Positions 7,603-16,110 of a stretch of DNA of 64,000 bases are shown here, piece by piece. This DNA comes from Streptomyces sp. TSRI0281 (lineage in GTDB: Bacteria > Actinomycetota > Actinomycetes > Streptomycetales > Streptomycetaceae). Position 1 is the stretch's first letter; the number at the start of each line of letters is the position of its first letter. The notes beneath the pieces were generated by a model, which saw only the letters and a list, made by a program, of their open reading frames with translations, searched no databases and had not been told where the DNA came from. The stretch is from positions 62,001 to 126,000 of the forward strand of contig NZ_LWLE01000004.1 of the NCBI RefSeq assembly GCF_001905125.1, written 5' to 3'. The position numbers were made by a program, and so were the translations under genes.

Positions 7603-9339
7603 ATGTTTGATCAGACCGGATGTACGTCGCTGACCGGCGGCGAGGCAGTGGTCCGCGCGCTGGCGGCACATGGCGTGACGCAGGCGTTCGGCATCCCCGG
7701 CACACACAATCTGGAGATCTACCGGCACCTCGGCCCGTACGGCATCGGCCATGTCGCACCCCGCCATGAGCAGGGCGCGGGCTACGCCGCCGACGCGTAC
7801 GCGCGGGTCACCGGACGGCCCGGCGTCGCGATCACCACGACGGGCCCCGCCCTGCTCAATATCGCCGCGGCGGTCGGCCAGGCGTACTCCGACAGCGTTC
7901 CCCTGCTCGTCGTGTCGCCCGGCATGCCCCTGCGCCACCCCCGGCAGGCGACCGGACTGCTCCACGAGATGCGCAGCCAGACCGAGGCGCTGCGCGGGGT
8001 CGCGGCGTTCAGCCACCGGGTGTCGTCGGTCGAGGAGATCGGCTCCGCGGTGGCGCGGGCGTTCGCCCTGCTGCGCCACGAGCGCCCGCGCCCCGTCCAT
8101 GTCGAAATGCCGCTCGATCTGCTGGAGGCCGTGGAACCCACAGGTCCGGTGCGGCTCGCCCCGCCCGTGGCCCGTCCGGGTGCGGAGGCGTCCGCGGTGC
8201 GCGAGGCGGCGCGGGTCCTGCGGTCGGCGAAGCGGCCCGCGCTGGTGCTCGGCGGCGGGGCCAGGCAGGCCGCTGCCGCGTGCCTGACGCTCGCCGAACT
8301 GCTCGGCGCCCCCGTCGTCACCACGGCCAATGGCAAGGGCATCGTCGACGAGACGCATCACCTGGCGCTCGGGGTGTCCCTGCACAGCCCCGCCGTCCAG
8401 CGGTGGCTGACCGGCTGCGACGCGGTGCTGGCGATCGGTACGGAACTGGCGGAGTCCGACCTCTGGTCCGCGCCGCCCGCCCTCACGGGCACCCTGATCC
8501 GGGTCGATCTGGACCCGGCCCAGATGTACGCGGGGCTGCCCGCCGGACAGCCCCTGGTCGGAGACGCGCGGACCACGCTCACGGCGTTGCTGACGGCGCT
8601 CACGGAGCCGCCGCCCGCAAACGATCCGGGGCCGGAGAACGGCACCGAGGACGGCCACAGGACCCGGGAAAGCAGCGCGGACAGGCCCGGGACCAGGACC
8701 GGCGGCACAGGCGCGGACACCAGCGCGGACAGGTGCGGGCCGCCGGACCGTGCCGGTTCCGTGGTGACCCTGCGCGCCGCGCGGGACGCCGAGACGGCCG
8801 TCCGCGACGCCCGGTGGCTGCCGTATCTGCGGGCGGTACGGAGCGTGCTCGCCCACGACGCGGTCCTCACCTCCGACAGTGCGCAGTGCTGCTACTACGG
8901 CGCGCTGCCGCACCTGCCCGTCGGCCCCGAGGGGCGCTACCTCCACCCGACCGGCTTCGGCACCCTCGGCTACGCCCTGCCCGCGGCCATCGGCGCGAAG
9001 ACGGCGTACCCGCGACGTCAGGTCGTGGCGCTGAGCGGCGACGGCGGCCTGCAGTTCTCCGTGCAGGAGCTGGCCACGGCCGTGCAACTGGGGCTGCCGC
9101 TGCCCGTCGTCGTCTTCGACAACGGCGGCTACGGCGAGATCCGCGACGGAATGACGGCCCGCGGGGACCGGCCGGTCGCCGTCGACCTGCCCGCCGTCGA
9201 CCTGCCCGCGCTGGCCCGCGCCTACGGCGGCCGGGGCAGCCACGCCGACTCGCCCGAGGCTCTCGCCCGCGCCCTTTCCCTGGCCCTGACCACCCCGGGG
9301 CCCACCGTGATCACCGTGACCGAGGAGCCTTCCCGATGA
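7603..9339 (+). CDS. Thiamine-diphosphate-dependent 2-oxoacid decarboxylase/synthase-like enzyme
   Basis: A 578-residue enzyme with the three domains of the acetolactate synthase/decarboxylase superfamily. The N-terminal PYR domain has the cofactor-activating Glu in RHEQGAGYAADAYAR. The central domain follows, and the C-terminal PP domain has GDGGLQFSVQELATA...N (the GDG-N diphosphate site). It is most like proteins annotated as 5-guanidino-2-oxopentanoate decarboxylase (AruI-like) or acetolactate synthase large subunit-like. Between the central and PP domains lies an unusual ~50-residue Pro/Gly/Thr/Asp-rich insert (about residues 345-395). GGAGG lies 6 bp before the ATG. The next gene overlaps by 4 bp, so decarboxylase and dehydrogenase are coupled, suggesting amino- or keto-acid metabolism. 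Confidence 0.85.
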   Translation: MFDQTGCTSLTGGEAVVRALAAHGVTQAFGIPGTHNLEIYRHLGPYGIGHVAPRHEQGAGYAADAYARVTGRPGVAITTTGPALLNIAAAVGQAYSDSVPLLVVSPGMPLRHPRQATGLLHEMRSQTEALRGVAAFSHRVSSVEEIGSAVARAFALLRHERPRPVHVEMPLDLLEAVEPTGPVRLAPPVARPGAEASAVREAARVLRSAKRPALVLGGGARQAAAACLTLAELLGAPVVTTANGKGIVDETHHLALGVSLHSPAVQRWLTGCDAVLAIGTELAESDLWSAPPALTGTLIRVDLDPAQMYAGLPAGQPLVGDARTTLTALLTALTEPPPANDPGPENGTEDGHRTRESSADRPGTRTGGTGADTSADRCGPPDRAGSVVTLRAARDAETAVRDARWLPYLRAVRSVLAHDAVLTSDSAQCCYYGALPHLPVGPEGRYLHPTGFGTLGYALPAAIGAKTAYPRRQVVALSGDGGLQFSVQELATAVQLGLPLPVVVFDNGGYGEIRDGMTARGDRPVAVDLPAVDLPALARAYGGRGSHADSPEALARALSLALTTPGPTVITVTEEPSR

Positions 9340-10538
9340 CCGCCGCGAAGCCGCAGAGCCCGCTGATCTCCCTCACCTGGACGGACCATGTCACGGACCG
9401 CCGGGGCTACTTGGTCGTCGACCGGCTGGTGCGCGGCGTCTCCAGCGGCGGCCTGCGGATGCGGGAGGGGTGTACGCAGGCCGAAGTGGCGGGACTCGCC
9501 CGCGGCATGACGATGAAGGAGGCGCTGCACTACGACGCCGACCGTACCGAGGCCCGCTACATCCCGCTGGGCGGCGCCAAGGGGGGCATCGACTGCGACC
9601 CCCGTGACCCCGAGGCGTACGGCGTCCTCGTCCGCTTCCTGCGGGCGGTGCGCCCGTACATCGAGAACGTCTGGACGACCGGTGAGGATCTCGGGCTCAC
9701 CCAGGAGCTGGTCGACCGGGCGGCGGCCGAGGCCGGGCTCGTCTCCTCCGTCCAGGCGGTCTACCCGCTCCTCGACGACGAGGCGGCGGCCCGCAAGCGG
9801 CTGGCCGACGCCTTCGAGGTGACCGTGGACGGCATCGGGCTCGACGCGCTGGTCGGCGGATGCGGCGTCGCCGAGTCGGCCCTCGCCGCCCTGGACCGCG
9901 CGGGTGTCCCGTACGAGAACGCCCGGGTGTCCGTCCAGGGGCTCGGCACGATGGGCGGGGCCACGGCACGTTTCCTCGCCCGAGCCGGTCTCAGGGTCGT
10001 CGCCGTCGCCGATGTGAAGGGCACGATCGCCAACCCGGCGGGGCTGGACATCGAGGCGCTCCTGAGCGCGCGGGACGCCCACGGGACGGTGGACCGGGGC
10101 GCGCTGCGCGAAGGGGACCGGGAACTGCCGGGCGACGCCTGGCTGACGACGGACGCGGAGGTGCTGGTCCCGGCCGCCGTGTCGTACGCCATCGACGCCA
10201 CGAACCAGTCCGGCATCAGGGCGCGCTGGGTCGTGGAGGCGGCGAACATGCCGGTGCTCGCGGAGGCCGAGGAACTGCTGATGGCGCGCGGGATCACGGT
10301 ACTGCCCGATGTCGTGGTCAACTCCGGTACGAACGCCTGGTGGTGGTGGACCCTCTTCGGAGACATCGAGGCCGACGCCGAAGAGGCGTTCGGACACACC
10401 CGCCGGGCGATGCGGGAGCTGATCGACCGGATACTGGCCCACGCGGAGGCCCATGGCACCACACCGAGGGCAGCGGCACACGCCCTTGTCGCCGAACGGC
10501 TGCCGGTGATGGCCGAGCGGTTCGGCTGGTACCGGTAA
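9336..10538 (+). CDS. Glu/Leu/Phe/Val dehydrogenase family protein
   Basis: A 400-residue NAD(P)-dependent amino-acid dehydrogenase. The dimerisation/substrate domain has GGLRMREG, then the catalytic-lysine region MTMKEALHYD and GGAKGGIDCDP. The Rossmann domain has VSVQGLGTMGGATARFLA (GxGxxG) and ADVKGTI. A late VVNSGTNAWWWW is characteristic of this family. The ATG overlaps the previous stop (ATGA). Such enzymes deaminate amino acids to 2-oxoacids, which could feed the neighbouring thiamine-diphosphate enzyme; the actual amino acid is not determinable. Confidence 0.9.
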   Translation: MTAAKPQSPLISLTWTDHVTDRRGYLVVDRLVRGVSSGGLRMREGCTQAEVAGLARGMTMKEALHYDADRTEARYIPLGGAKGGIDCDPRDPEAYGVLVRFLRAVRPYIENVWTTGEDLGLTQELVDRAAAEAGLVSSVQAVYPLLDDEAAARKRLADAFEVTVDGIGLDALVGGCGVAESALAALDRAGVPYENARVSVQGLGTMGGATARFLARAGLRVVAVADVKGTIANPAGLDIEALLSARDAHGTVDRGALREGDRELPGDAWLTTDAEVLVPAAVSYAIDATNQSGIRARWVVEAANMPVLAEAEELLMARGITVLPDVVVNSGTNAWWWWTLFGDIEADAEEAFGHTRRAMRELIDRILAHAEAHGTTPRAAAHALVAERLPVMAERFGWYR

Positions 10539-10615
10539 CGGCTCCCCCCGCAGTCCCCGGCCGGGCGGACGGCGGCAGCTACGGCACAGCCCCGTACGTT
10601 GGTTAGGGTGGCTGT

Positions 10616-11227
10616 GTGGCGAGAGTGCGGTTGGGTGTGGCGGAACGGCGTGAGGAATTGCTGCGCGCCGCGGTGGAGCAGATCGAGGTGCGCGGGGTCT
10701 CCTCCGTACGGATCGCCGATGTGGCCTCCGTGCTGGGGGTGAGCAACGCCCTGGTGCTCTACCACTTCTCGACCAAGGAGAAGCTGGTCGCCGCCGCGTT
10801 CGCGTACGCGGCGGAGGCCGACCTCGCCCACCTGCGCAAGCTGCTGGCCCGCCGTACCAGCGCGGTGCGACGGCTGCGGGCGGCCGTCCGCTGGTACGCG
10901 CCCACCGGACAGGCCAAGGGCTGGCGCCTGTGGATCGAGGGCTGGGCCGCCTCCCTGCGCGAGCCCGCGCTGCGCGAGGTGGCGGGCGAACTCGACCAGC
11001 AGTGGAAGGCGGAGCTGGCCGCAGTCCTCGAAGAGGGCGCTGCCGCCGGTGAGTTCCGCTGCGAGGACCCGGTATCGACGGCCTGGCGCCTGACCGCCCT
11101 GCTGGACGGTCTTGCCGTGCAGATGATGTCGTACGCGGGTCCGCTCTCCCGCGCCACGATGCTGCGGTGGACCGACGAGGCTCTCGCCCGCGAACTCGGC
11201 ATCGACCACCAGACCTTGATCGCCTGA
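10616..11227 (+). CDS. TetR/AcrR family regulator (BetI-like)
   Basis: A 203-residue repressor-type protein. The N-terminal helix-turn-helix is RIADVASVLGVSNALVLYHFSTKEKLV (about residues 32-58). The C-terminal ligand domain is BetI-like, with GWAASLREPALREVAGEL and TAWRLTALLDGLAVQM. It lies 77 bp after the dehydrogenase in the same direction and is the obvious candidate to control the decarboxylase-dehydrogenase pair, though no operator was identified. The start is the GTG at 10616 (VARVRLGVAERR). Confidence 0.88.
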   Translation: MARVRLGVAERREELLRAAVEQIEVRGVSSVRIADVASVLGVSNALVLYHFSTKEKLVAAAFAYAAEADLAHLRKLLARRTSAVRRLRAAVRWYAPTGQAKGWRLWIEGWAASLREPALREVAGELDQQWKAELAAVLEEGAAAGEFRCEDPVSTAWRLTALLDGLAVQMMSYAGPLSRATMLRWTDEALARELGIDHQTLIA

Positions 11228-11337
11228 CACCTCTCCCCTCCGGCCGCCGTGCGCCTCTTCCCTCCGCCCTGCCCTTCCCCTTCCCCTGCCCTCGCCCCTC
11301 CCCCGCCCTCGTCCCTCCCCCGGGCCGTCGTGCCGGG

Positions 11338-12339
11338 TCAGGTCTGACGTACCGGTGCGTAGGCCGATCCGTCGATCCCGAAGGTCCAGGCCACCCCGTC
11401 CTTCGCCGTCCTCGTCGTGGGCGGCACCCGCAGCCAGTAGGTGCGGTGCGTGCCGTCCGGTTCCGGGGTGGAGTTGACCACTTCGACCATCACCACGTCC
11501 TCGTCCCCGTCCAGCGAGATCCGCCAGAGGATGCCCGTCTCGTCGCGGTGGACCGGTTCGGCGCGGGACTCGGTGAGGTAGCGGTCGTAGCCGTAGTACT
11601 CCAGCATCACGCGGCGCAGCTCCGCGTTCTCCTCGGCCCGTATCCGCTGTGGGGTCAGCGTCGCCAGTTCCGCCAGGAACGCCGCGGGAACCGGCATGCC
11701 GCGCCAGGCGTACAGCGCGAAGCCGTCCGCGTAGGCGAGCGCCGGGCCCTCCCCGTGGTCGAGCCGCCCCGCCTCGTCGCGGTGGAGCACCTCGGGCCGC
11801 TCGCTGATCACGACGGCGTGCTCGTAGGGCCACCACCAGCCGGCGTTGCGCGCTACCTCCGCCAGGCCGGTCAGCCGGTCGCCGCGCCCGTCGAAGGCGG
11901 CGAGCCAGGCGGCGTCGTGCTGCCCGAGGACGGCGTCGAGCAGTCGCAGCCGGATGGCGGACTCGTCCTCGGGCCGCGCGGCGAGGTCCGCGACGACACC
12001 CGTCCGTATCCGTTCGGCGAGGGCGCCCGTGGTCTCCCAGAGCTGGGCCCCCGTGGCGGACCAGAGCGCGGACCAGCCCGCGGCGCCCAACTCGTCGTAC
12101 ATGCGGCGCCGTTCCTCGGCCCAGGGCCGGGTGCGGATATCGTCGCGCACCGAGCGTCCGGCGTCGGTCAGCTTCGCCACCGCTTCGACCGCCGCGCGGG
12201 GCGAGTCGGCCCAGATGATGCGCTCCGGCTCGGCGAGACCGGCGCTGCGGTAGGCGAGCCGCACCCCGTCCTCGGCCGCGGCCCGGTCCGCCGCGCCCGT
12301 CGCCGCCGCCACGGCCCGCCAAGAGTTCACGTACTGCAT
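11338..12339 (-). CDS. DUF6745 domain protein
   Basis: A 333-residue soluble protein without signal peptide or membrane spans. It is rich in Trp and acidic residues (NSWRAVAAATG, WWWPYEHAVVISERP, DEAGRLDHGEGPALAYADGFALYAWRG). The 'HRDEAGRLH..GPA..Y.DG..LY.W.G' segment near residue 190 is the hallmark of actinobacterial proteins annotated DUF6745, whose function is unknown. The ATG at 12339 has GGGAC upstream. It is convergent with the TetR gene and lies downstream of a small gene on the same strand that probably shares its transcript. Confidence 0.75.
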   Translation of the reverse strand: MQYVNSWRAVAAATGAADRAAAEDGVRLAYRSAGLAEPERIIWADSPRAAVEAVAKLTDAGRSVRDDIRTRPWAEERRRMYDELGAAGWSALWSATGAQLWETTGALAERIRTGVVADLAARPEDESAIRLRLLDAVLGQHDAAWLAAFDGRGDRLTGLAEVARNAGWWWPYEHAVVISERPEVLHRDEAGRLDHGEGPALAYADGFALYAWRGMPVPAAFLAELATLTPQRIRAEENAELRRVMLEYYGYDRYLTESRAEPVHRDETGILWRISLDGDEDVVMVEVVNSTPEPDGTHRTYWLRVPPTTRTAKDGVAWTFGIDGSAYAPVRQT

Positions 12340-12446
12340 CGGTTGTCCCGTCCCCTGTTTCTCGATCTCGGTCTCGGATCTCGGATGTGAGATCTCCGTG
12401 CTCGGATGCCTGCCGCGCCGCCCGGTCGTCGGCCGCGGCGGCCGGA

Positions 12447-12773
12447 TCAGTCCGCGACGATACGGATCGCGCCCGGCGCGTACTCCCGCTGGCGCACCAC
12501 GCGGAACCAGCCCTTCGGCAGCGAGATCGCCGCGTGCTCCTCGTGCACCACGCGCCCCCCGTCCGGGAGATGGAGCAGCATCGGCCCGAACTGCCCTGCC
12601 TCCCTTATCAGTCGGCCGGGACCCTGCACCGCATGGGCGTGTCCGGTGACCTCGCCCAGTGCGAGCACCAGGCGTCCCCGGCCGTCGCGCAACTCGCCCG
12701 TCGCCTTCAGGAAGTGGGTGGGCACGGCCGACTCCTCCACCGCCACGATCAGTACATCGCCCTGCCGGTACAC
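12447..12773 (-). CDS. Small conserved protein with GEVTGHAH motif
   Basis: A 108-residue protein opening YRQGDVLIVAVEE and containing GEVTGHAHAV near residue 40, then HEEHAAISLPKGWFRVVRQREY. The same arrangement recurs, from memory, in many bacterial and phage proteins of unknown function that read as a small beta-barrel. The several conserved His residues could bind metal. The GTG at 12773 follows GGGGAG six bases upstream. It precedes the DUF6745 gene by 107 bp on the same strand, an association that suggests joint function. Confidence 0.75.
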   Translation of the reverse strand: MYRQGDVLIVAVEESAVPTHFLKATGELRDGRGRLVLALGEVTGHAHAVQGPGRLIREAGQFGPMLLHLPDGGRVVHEEHAAISLPKGWFRVVRQREYAPGAIRIVAD

Positions 12774-13051
12774 AGACGTCTCCCCTCGGTCGCGGCACCC
12801 GCTGTGCCGAACACGAGGAAAACGCTACGGGGAGGGTCTGACATCGATACTCGTAGCGGGTTCCGGTGGTCGTGGCTCAGGGTCTGACCGACGTCCTGCT
12901 GGACTGTCCTGCGACTGTTCTGTCCGGCCGCCGGGATCCGTTCGGTCGACCGGCTGCGGTGCGTGTGCCAGGTCCCGGTCACCGCGTTGTCAGTGGGGCT
13001 TGATAGACCTTGCGGACAACAACCGTTCCCAGCCATCAGGAGCTCAGGGCC

Positions 13052-14011
13052 ATGTCCGGTGTGGACCACCTCAGCGAGCTGTGCGGCCTTCCGGCCGTCG
13101 ACTTCCAGCACAATGCCACCGAAACACCCCGTCCGGCCGCCGACGCCGCCGCGTGGCGCATCAGCGTCGATCCGTACGACGACGAGGAGGCGGACCGCAC
13201 CTGGGAGCAGGAGTTCTCGGCGTTCCTGGAAGCCGTCGATCCGGCCGGGGTCCGCGCCCTGATCATCGGGCAGTGGGGCGAGTCGTACGAGGACAAGTCC
13301 GACGTCCCGATCGGTCTCGTCATCGCCGCGGCCGACCGGCTGACCTCGCTGGAGGCGGTGTTCGTCGGAGACCTGATGCTGGAGGAGGCGGAGATCTCCT
13401 GGATCGAGCAGTCGGACGTCACCAAGCTGCTCGCCGCGTTCCCCTCGCTGGTGGAGCTCGGGGTGCGCGGCGGCAGCGAACTGGAGTTCCCGGCGACCAA
13501 GCACGAGCGGCTGCGCTCGCTCACCATCGAGGCGGGCGGGCTGCCCGTGCAGGTGGTCCGCGGCGTGCTCGACAGTGAACTGCCCGCGCTGGAGAAGCTC
13601 GACCTGTGGCTGGGAGTCTCGGCGTACGGCGGCGATGCCGATGTGGCGGACCTGGCGCCGCTGCTCTCCGGCACCCGCTTCCCCCGGCTGCACCACCTGG
13701 GCCTGCGCAACAGCGAGGTGGAGAACGAGATCGCGGCGGCCGTCGCCTCGGCCCCGGTGGTCGCGCGGCTGCGCACGCTCGACCTGTCGAACGGCACGCT
13801 CGGGGACGAGGGCGCGGCGGCGCTGCTCGAAGGCCAGCCGCTCACCCATCTCGACGTGCTCGACCTTCACCACCACTTCCTGTCCGAGGCGATGGAGCGC
13901 CGGATCACCGAGTCGCTGGTGCCCCACGGGGTCCGGGTCGATCTGTCCGAGCGCAGCAAGCCGTGGGGCGACGGCGGCCCCGAGGGCCGGTACACGGCTG
14001 TGGCGGAGTGA
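13052..14011 (+). CDS. STM4015 family protein, copy 1 (LRR-like)
   Basis: A 319-residue cytoplasmic protein of the uncharacterised STM4015 family, first gene of a six-gene operon. The second half has leucine-rich-repeat character (LRSLTIEAGGL, LEKLDLWLGV, LHHLGLRNSEV, LRTLDLSNGTLGDEGAAALL), resembling ribonuclease-inhibitor-type repeats. The first half carries the family blocks IIGQWGESYED and EISWIEQSDVTKLL. No catalytic motif is visible, so a scaffold or substrate-recognition role is an inference. The ATG at 13052 has AGGAG nine bases upstream. It is 4 bp from its paralogue. Confidence 0.88.
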   Translation: MSGVDHLSELCGLPAVDFQHNATETPRPAADAAAWRISVDPYDDEEADRTWEQEFSAFLEAVDPAGVRALIIGQWGESYEDKSDVPIGLVIAAADRLTSLEAVFVGDLMLEEAEISWIEQSDVTKLLAAFPSLVELGVRGGSELEFPATKHERLRSLTIEAGGLPVQVVRGVLDSELPALEKLDLWLGVSAYGGDADVADLAPLLSGTRFPRLHHLGLRNSEVENEIAAAVASAPVVARLRTLDLSNGTLGDEGAAALLEGQPLTHLDVLDLHHHFLSEAMERRITESLVPHGVRVDLSERSKPWGDGGPEGRYTAVAE

Positions 14012-14015
14012 CACG

Positions 14016-14984
14016 GTGTCCGGCATCGCACACCCCGAGCTCTTCCACGACCTGCCGGTCCTCACCCTGCCCGGACCTGCCGCGGAGCAGCCCGAGGAGC
14101 TGCCGGCCGCGCACGCGGTCGCCTGGCGGCTGGACTGCGGCTGGGAGGGTTCGCTGACGTTCCCCGTCCTGTGGCAGCACTTCCTGGACTCGGTCGACAG
14201 CGAGCAGGTCGAGGCGCTGGTGATCGGTCCGTGGTGGCAGGGGCACTACAGCGAACTCAGCCCCGTGGTGGAGCTGATCGCCGCGGACGCGGACCGCTTC
14301 CCGGCGCTGCGCGCCCTGTTCCTCGCGGATGTGGAGCGCGAGGAGTGCGAGGTGTCCTGGCTGAAGATGTCGGACATCACTCCGGTGCTCACCGCTCTTC
14401 CCCTGCTGGAGGAGCTGGTGGTGCGCGGCGGCGGTGACTCCGCCGCCGATGAGGCGGGGCTGCGGTTGTCGCCGGTGCGGCACAGCGCTCTGCGGTCCCT
14501 CCGCTTCGAGTCCGGCGGTCTGCCGTCCCATGTCGTGCGGGCGGTCGCCGCATCCGAGCTCCCGGCGCTGGAGCGGCTGGAGATCTGGCTCGGGACCCGC
14601 TGGTACGGCGGCGACGCGCAGGTGGAGGACCTGGGCCCGCTCCTGTCGGGCGGCACGTTTCCGCGATTGCGGCATCTGGGTCTGCAGAACAGCGAGATCC
14701 AGGACGAGATCGCGGCGGCGCTGGCCTCGGCGCCCGTGGTGGCCCAGTTGACGTCGCTGTCGCTCGCCATGGGCACCCTCGGCGACACCGGTGCGCAGGC
14801 GCTGCTGGCGGGGCAGCCGCTGAGCCATCTGTCCACGCTCGACCTGCGACACCATTACCTGAGCGACGGGATGCTCGACCGTATCCGTCGGGCGTGCGCG
14901 CCGGCTTCGGTCAACGGTGAGGAACCGGTGGACTACGGGGACCCCGAGGAGGACGAAGAGCGCTATGTCGCGGTCAGCGAGTAG
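14016..14984 (+). CDS. STM4015 family protein, copy 2 (tandem paralogue)
   Basis: A 322-residue paralogue of the preceding gene. Matching blocks include EVSWLKMSDIT versus EISWIEQSDVT, YGGDAQVEDLGPLLSG versus YGGDADVADLAPLLSG, and LGLQNSEIQDEIAAALASAPVVA in both with few changes. Both end in ..RYxAVxE. The N-terminal ~40 residues differ, with LELFHDLPVLTLPGP-like sequence here. The GTG at 14016 has GGAG seven bases upstream and lies 4 bp after the first copy. The 3' end overlaps the ATP-grasp-like gene by 20 bp. Similarity is clear but both copies have diverged, so they probably have distinct jobs. Confidence 0.88.
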   Translation: MSGIAHPELFHDLPVLTLPGPAAEQPEELPAAHAVAWRLDCGWEGSLTFPVLWQHFLDSVDSEQVEALVIGPWWQGHYSELSPVVELIAADADRFPALRALFLADVEREECEVSWLKMSDITPVLTALPLLEELVVRGGGDSAADEAGLRLSPVRHSALRSLRFESGGLPSHVVRAVAASELPALERLEIWLGTRWYGGDAQVEDLGPLLSGGTFPRLRHLGLQNSEIQDEIAAALASAPVVAQLTSLSLAMGTLGDTGAQALLAGQPLSHLSTLDLRHHYLSDGMLDRIRRACAPASVNGEEPVDYGDPEEDEERYVAVSE

Positions 14985-16110
14985 CCCCGCGCCGCGCTTC
15001 ACGGTCGTCGGCAATCCGGACAACCGCCGCGTCGCCCTGTTCCAGGAGGCCGTGCGCGCGGCCGGGCTGCCGGACGCCCGTGTCGTGTCCTGGCTCCAGG
15101 TGCTCGCCGGTGAGGCGGCGTTCCGGCCTGCGGAGACCGTACGGATGGACTCGCCCGGCGAGGACCCCGAGGTGGAGCGGCTGCTGCGCGGGGTCGGCGA
15201 TCCGACCCGGGTGGAGGGGTCGGCCCGTTGGTACGCCTCGTTCCTGACGGCCGTGCGGGAGGTGGCGCGGGCCGCTTCGGCGGCGGGCGCCGATCTGCTC
15301 GGCGCTCCTGGGGACATCGCGGCACTGTTCGACAAGCGGCTGTGTCATGCCGTGCTGGACGGTGCCGGGATTCCGGTGCCCGCGTCACCGACGTCCGGTG
15401 CGGGGGCGCCCGTGGTGCGGGGCTGGTCGGATGTGCGCGAGCTGATGGCCGAGCACGGCATGCCGCGGGTGTTCGTGAAGCTCGCCCACGGCTCGTCCGC
15501 CTCGGGGGTGCTGGCCGTGGAGACGGCCGGCCCCGGACGGCTCCGGGCGAGCACGTCGGTGGAGCGGGACGCGGAGGGGCGGCTGTTCAATTCGCTCCGG
15601 GTGCGCCGGTACACCACGGAGCGGGAAGTGGGCGCGATCATCGACACGCTCGCCCCGGACGGGCTGCACATCGAGCGCTGGCTGCCGAAGGCCGCGCAGC
15701 GGGGGCGGGCCGCGGATCTGCGGGTCGTGGTGGTCGGCGGACGTGCGACCCATGCCGTCGTGCGCACCAGCACTTCCCCGATGACGAATCTCCACCTCGG
15801 CGGCGCCCGCGGCGATCTCGACGAGGTCCGGGCCGCCGTCGCGGCGGCGGGCGGCAGTTGGCGGGACGCGCTCGCGATGTGCGAGCGGGCCGCCGCCTGT
15901 TTCCCCGGGACGTTGTGTGTGGGCGTGGATCTGCTGCCCGCGACCGGCTGGCGGCGGTTCGCCGTCGGCGAGGTCAATGCCTTCGGTGATCTGCTGCCGG
16001 GTCTGACCGGTCTGCCGGGCAGCGGCGCCGAGGGGCTGGACACCTATGCGGCGCAGGTCGCCGCCGTACTGGAACGAGCAAGGAACCACCGTGTCGTCGC
16101 TGCCCCCTGA
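14965..16110 (+). CDS. STM4014 family protein, ATP-grasp-like
   Basis: A 381-residue protein beginning RFTVVGNPDNRRVALFQEA. It has the layout of an ATP-grasp enzyme: DKRLCHAVLDGAGIPVP, a nucleotide-lysine strand VFVKLAHGSSASGV, an ERWLPKA linker, RVVVVGGRATHAVVR, and a C-terminal metal-site-like VGEVNAFGDLLPG with Glu and Asn. ATP-grasp enzymes join a carboxylate to an amine or similar nucleophile through an acyl phosphate; the substrate is unknown for this family. The ATG at 14965 lies within the 3' end of STM4015 copy 2. Confidence 0.85.
   Translation: MSRSASSPAPRFTVVGNPDNRRVALFQEAVRAAGLPDARVVSWLQVLAGEAAFRPAETVRMDSPGEDPEVERLLRGVGDPTRVEGSARWYASFLTAVREVARAASAAGADLLGAPGDIAALFDKRLCHAVLDGAGIPVPASPTSGAGAPVVRGWSDVRELMAEHGMPRVFVKLAHGSSASGVLAVETAGPGRLRASTSVERDAEGRLFNSLRVRRYTTEREVGAIIDTLAPDGLHIERWLPKAAQRGRAADLRVVVVGGRATHAVVRTSTSPMTNLHLGGARGDLDEVRAAVAAAGGSWRDALAMCERAAACFPGTLCVGVDLLPATGWRRFAVGEVNAFGDLLPGLTGLPGSGAEGLDTYAAQVAAVLERARNHRVVAAP

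Noticed and set aside
7603..9339. Calling the ThDP enzyme IlvB (branched-chain amino-acid synthesis)
   Set aside because: No small regulatory subunit or ilv genes are adjacent; the partner is an amino-acid dehydrogenase.
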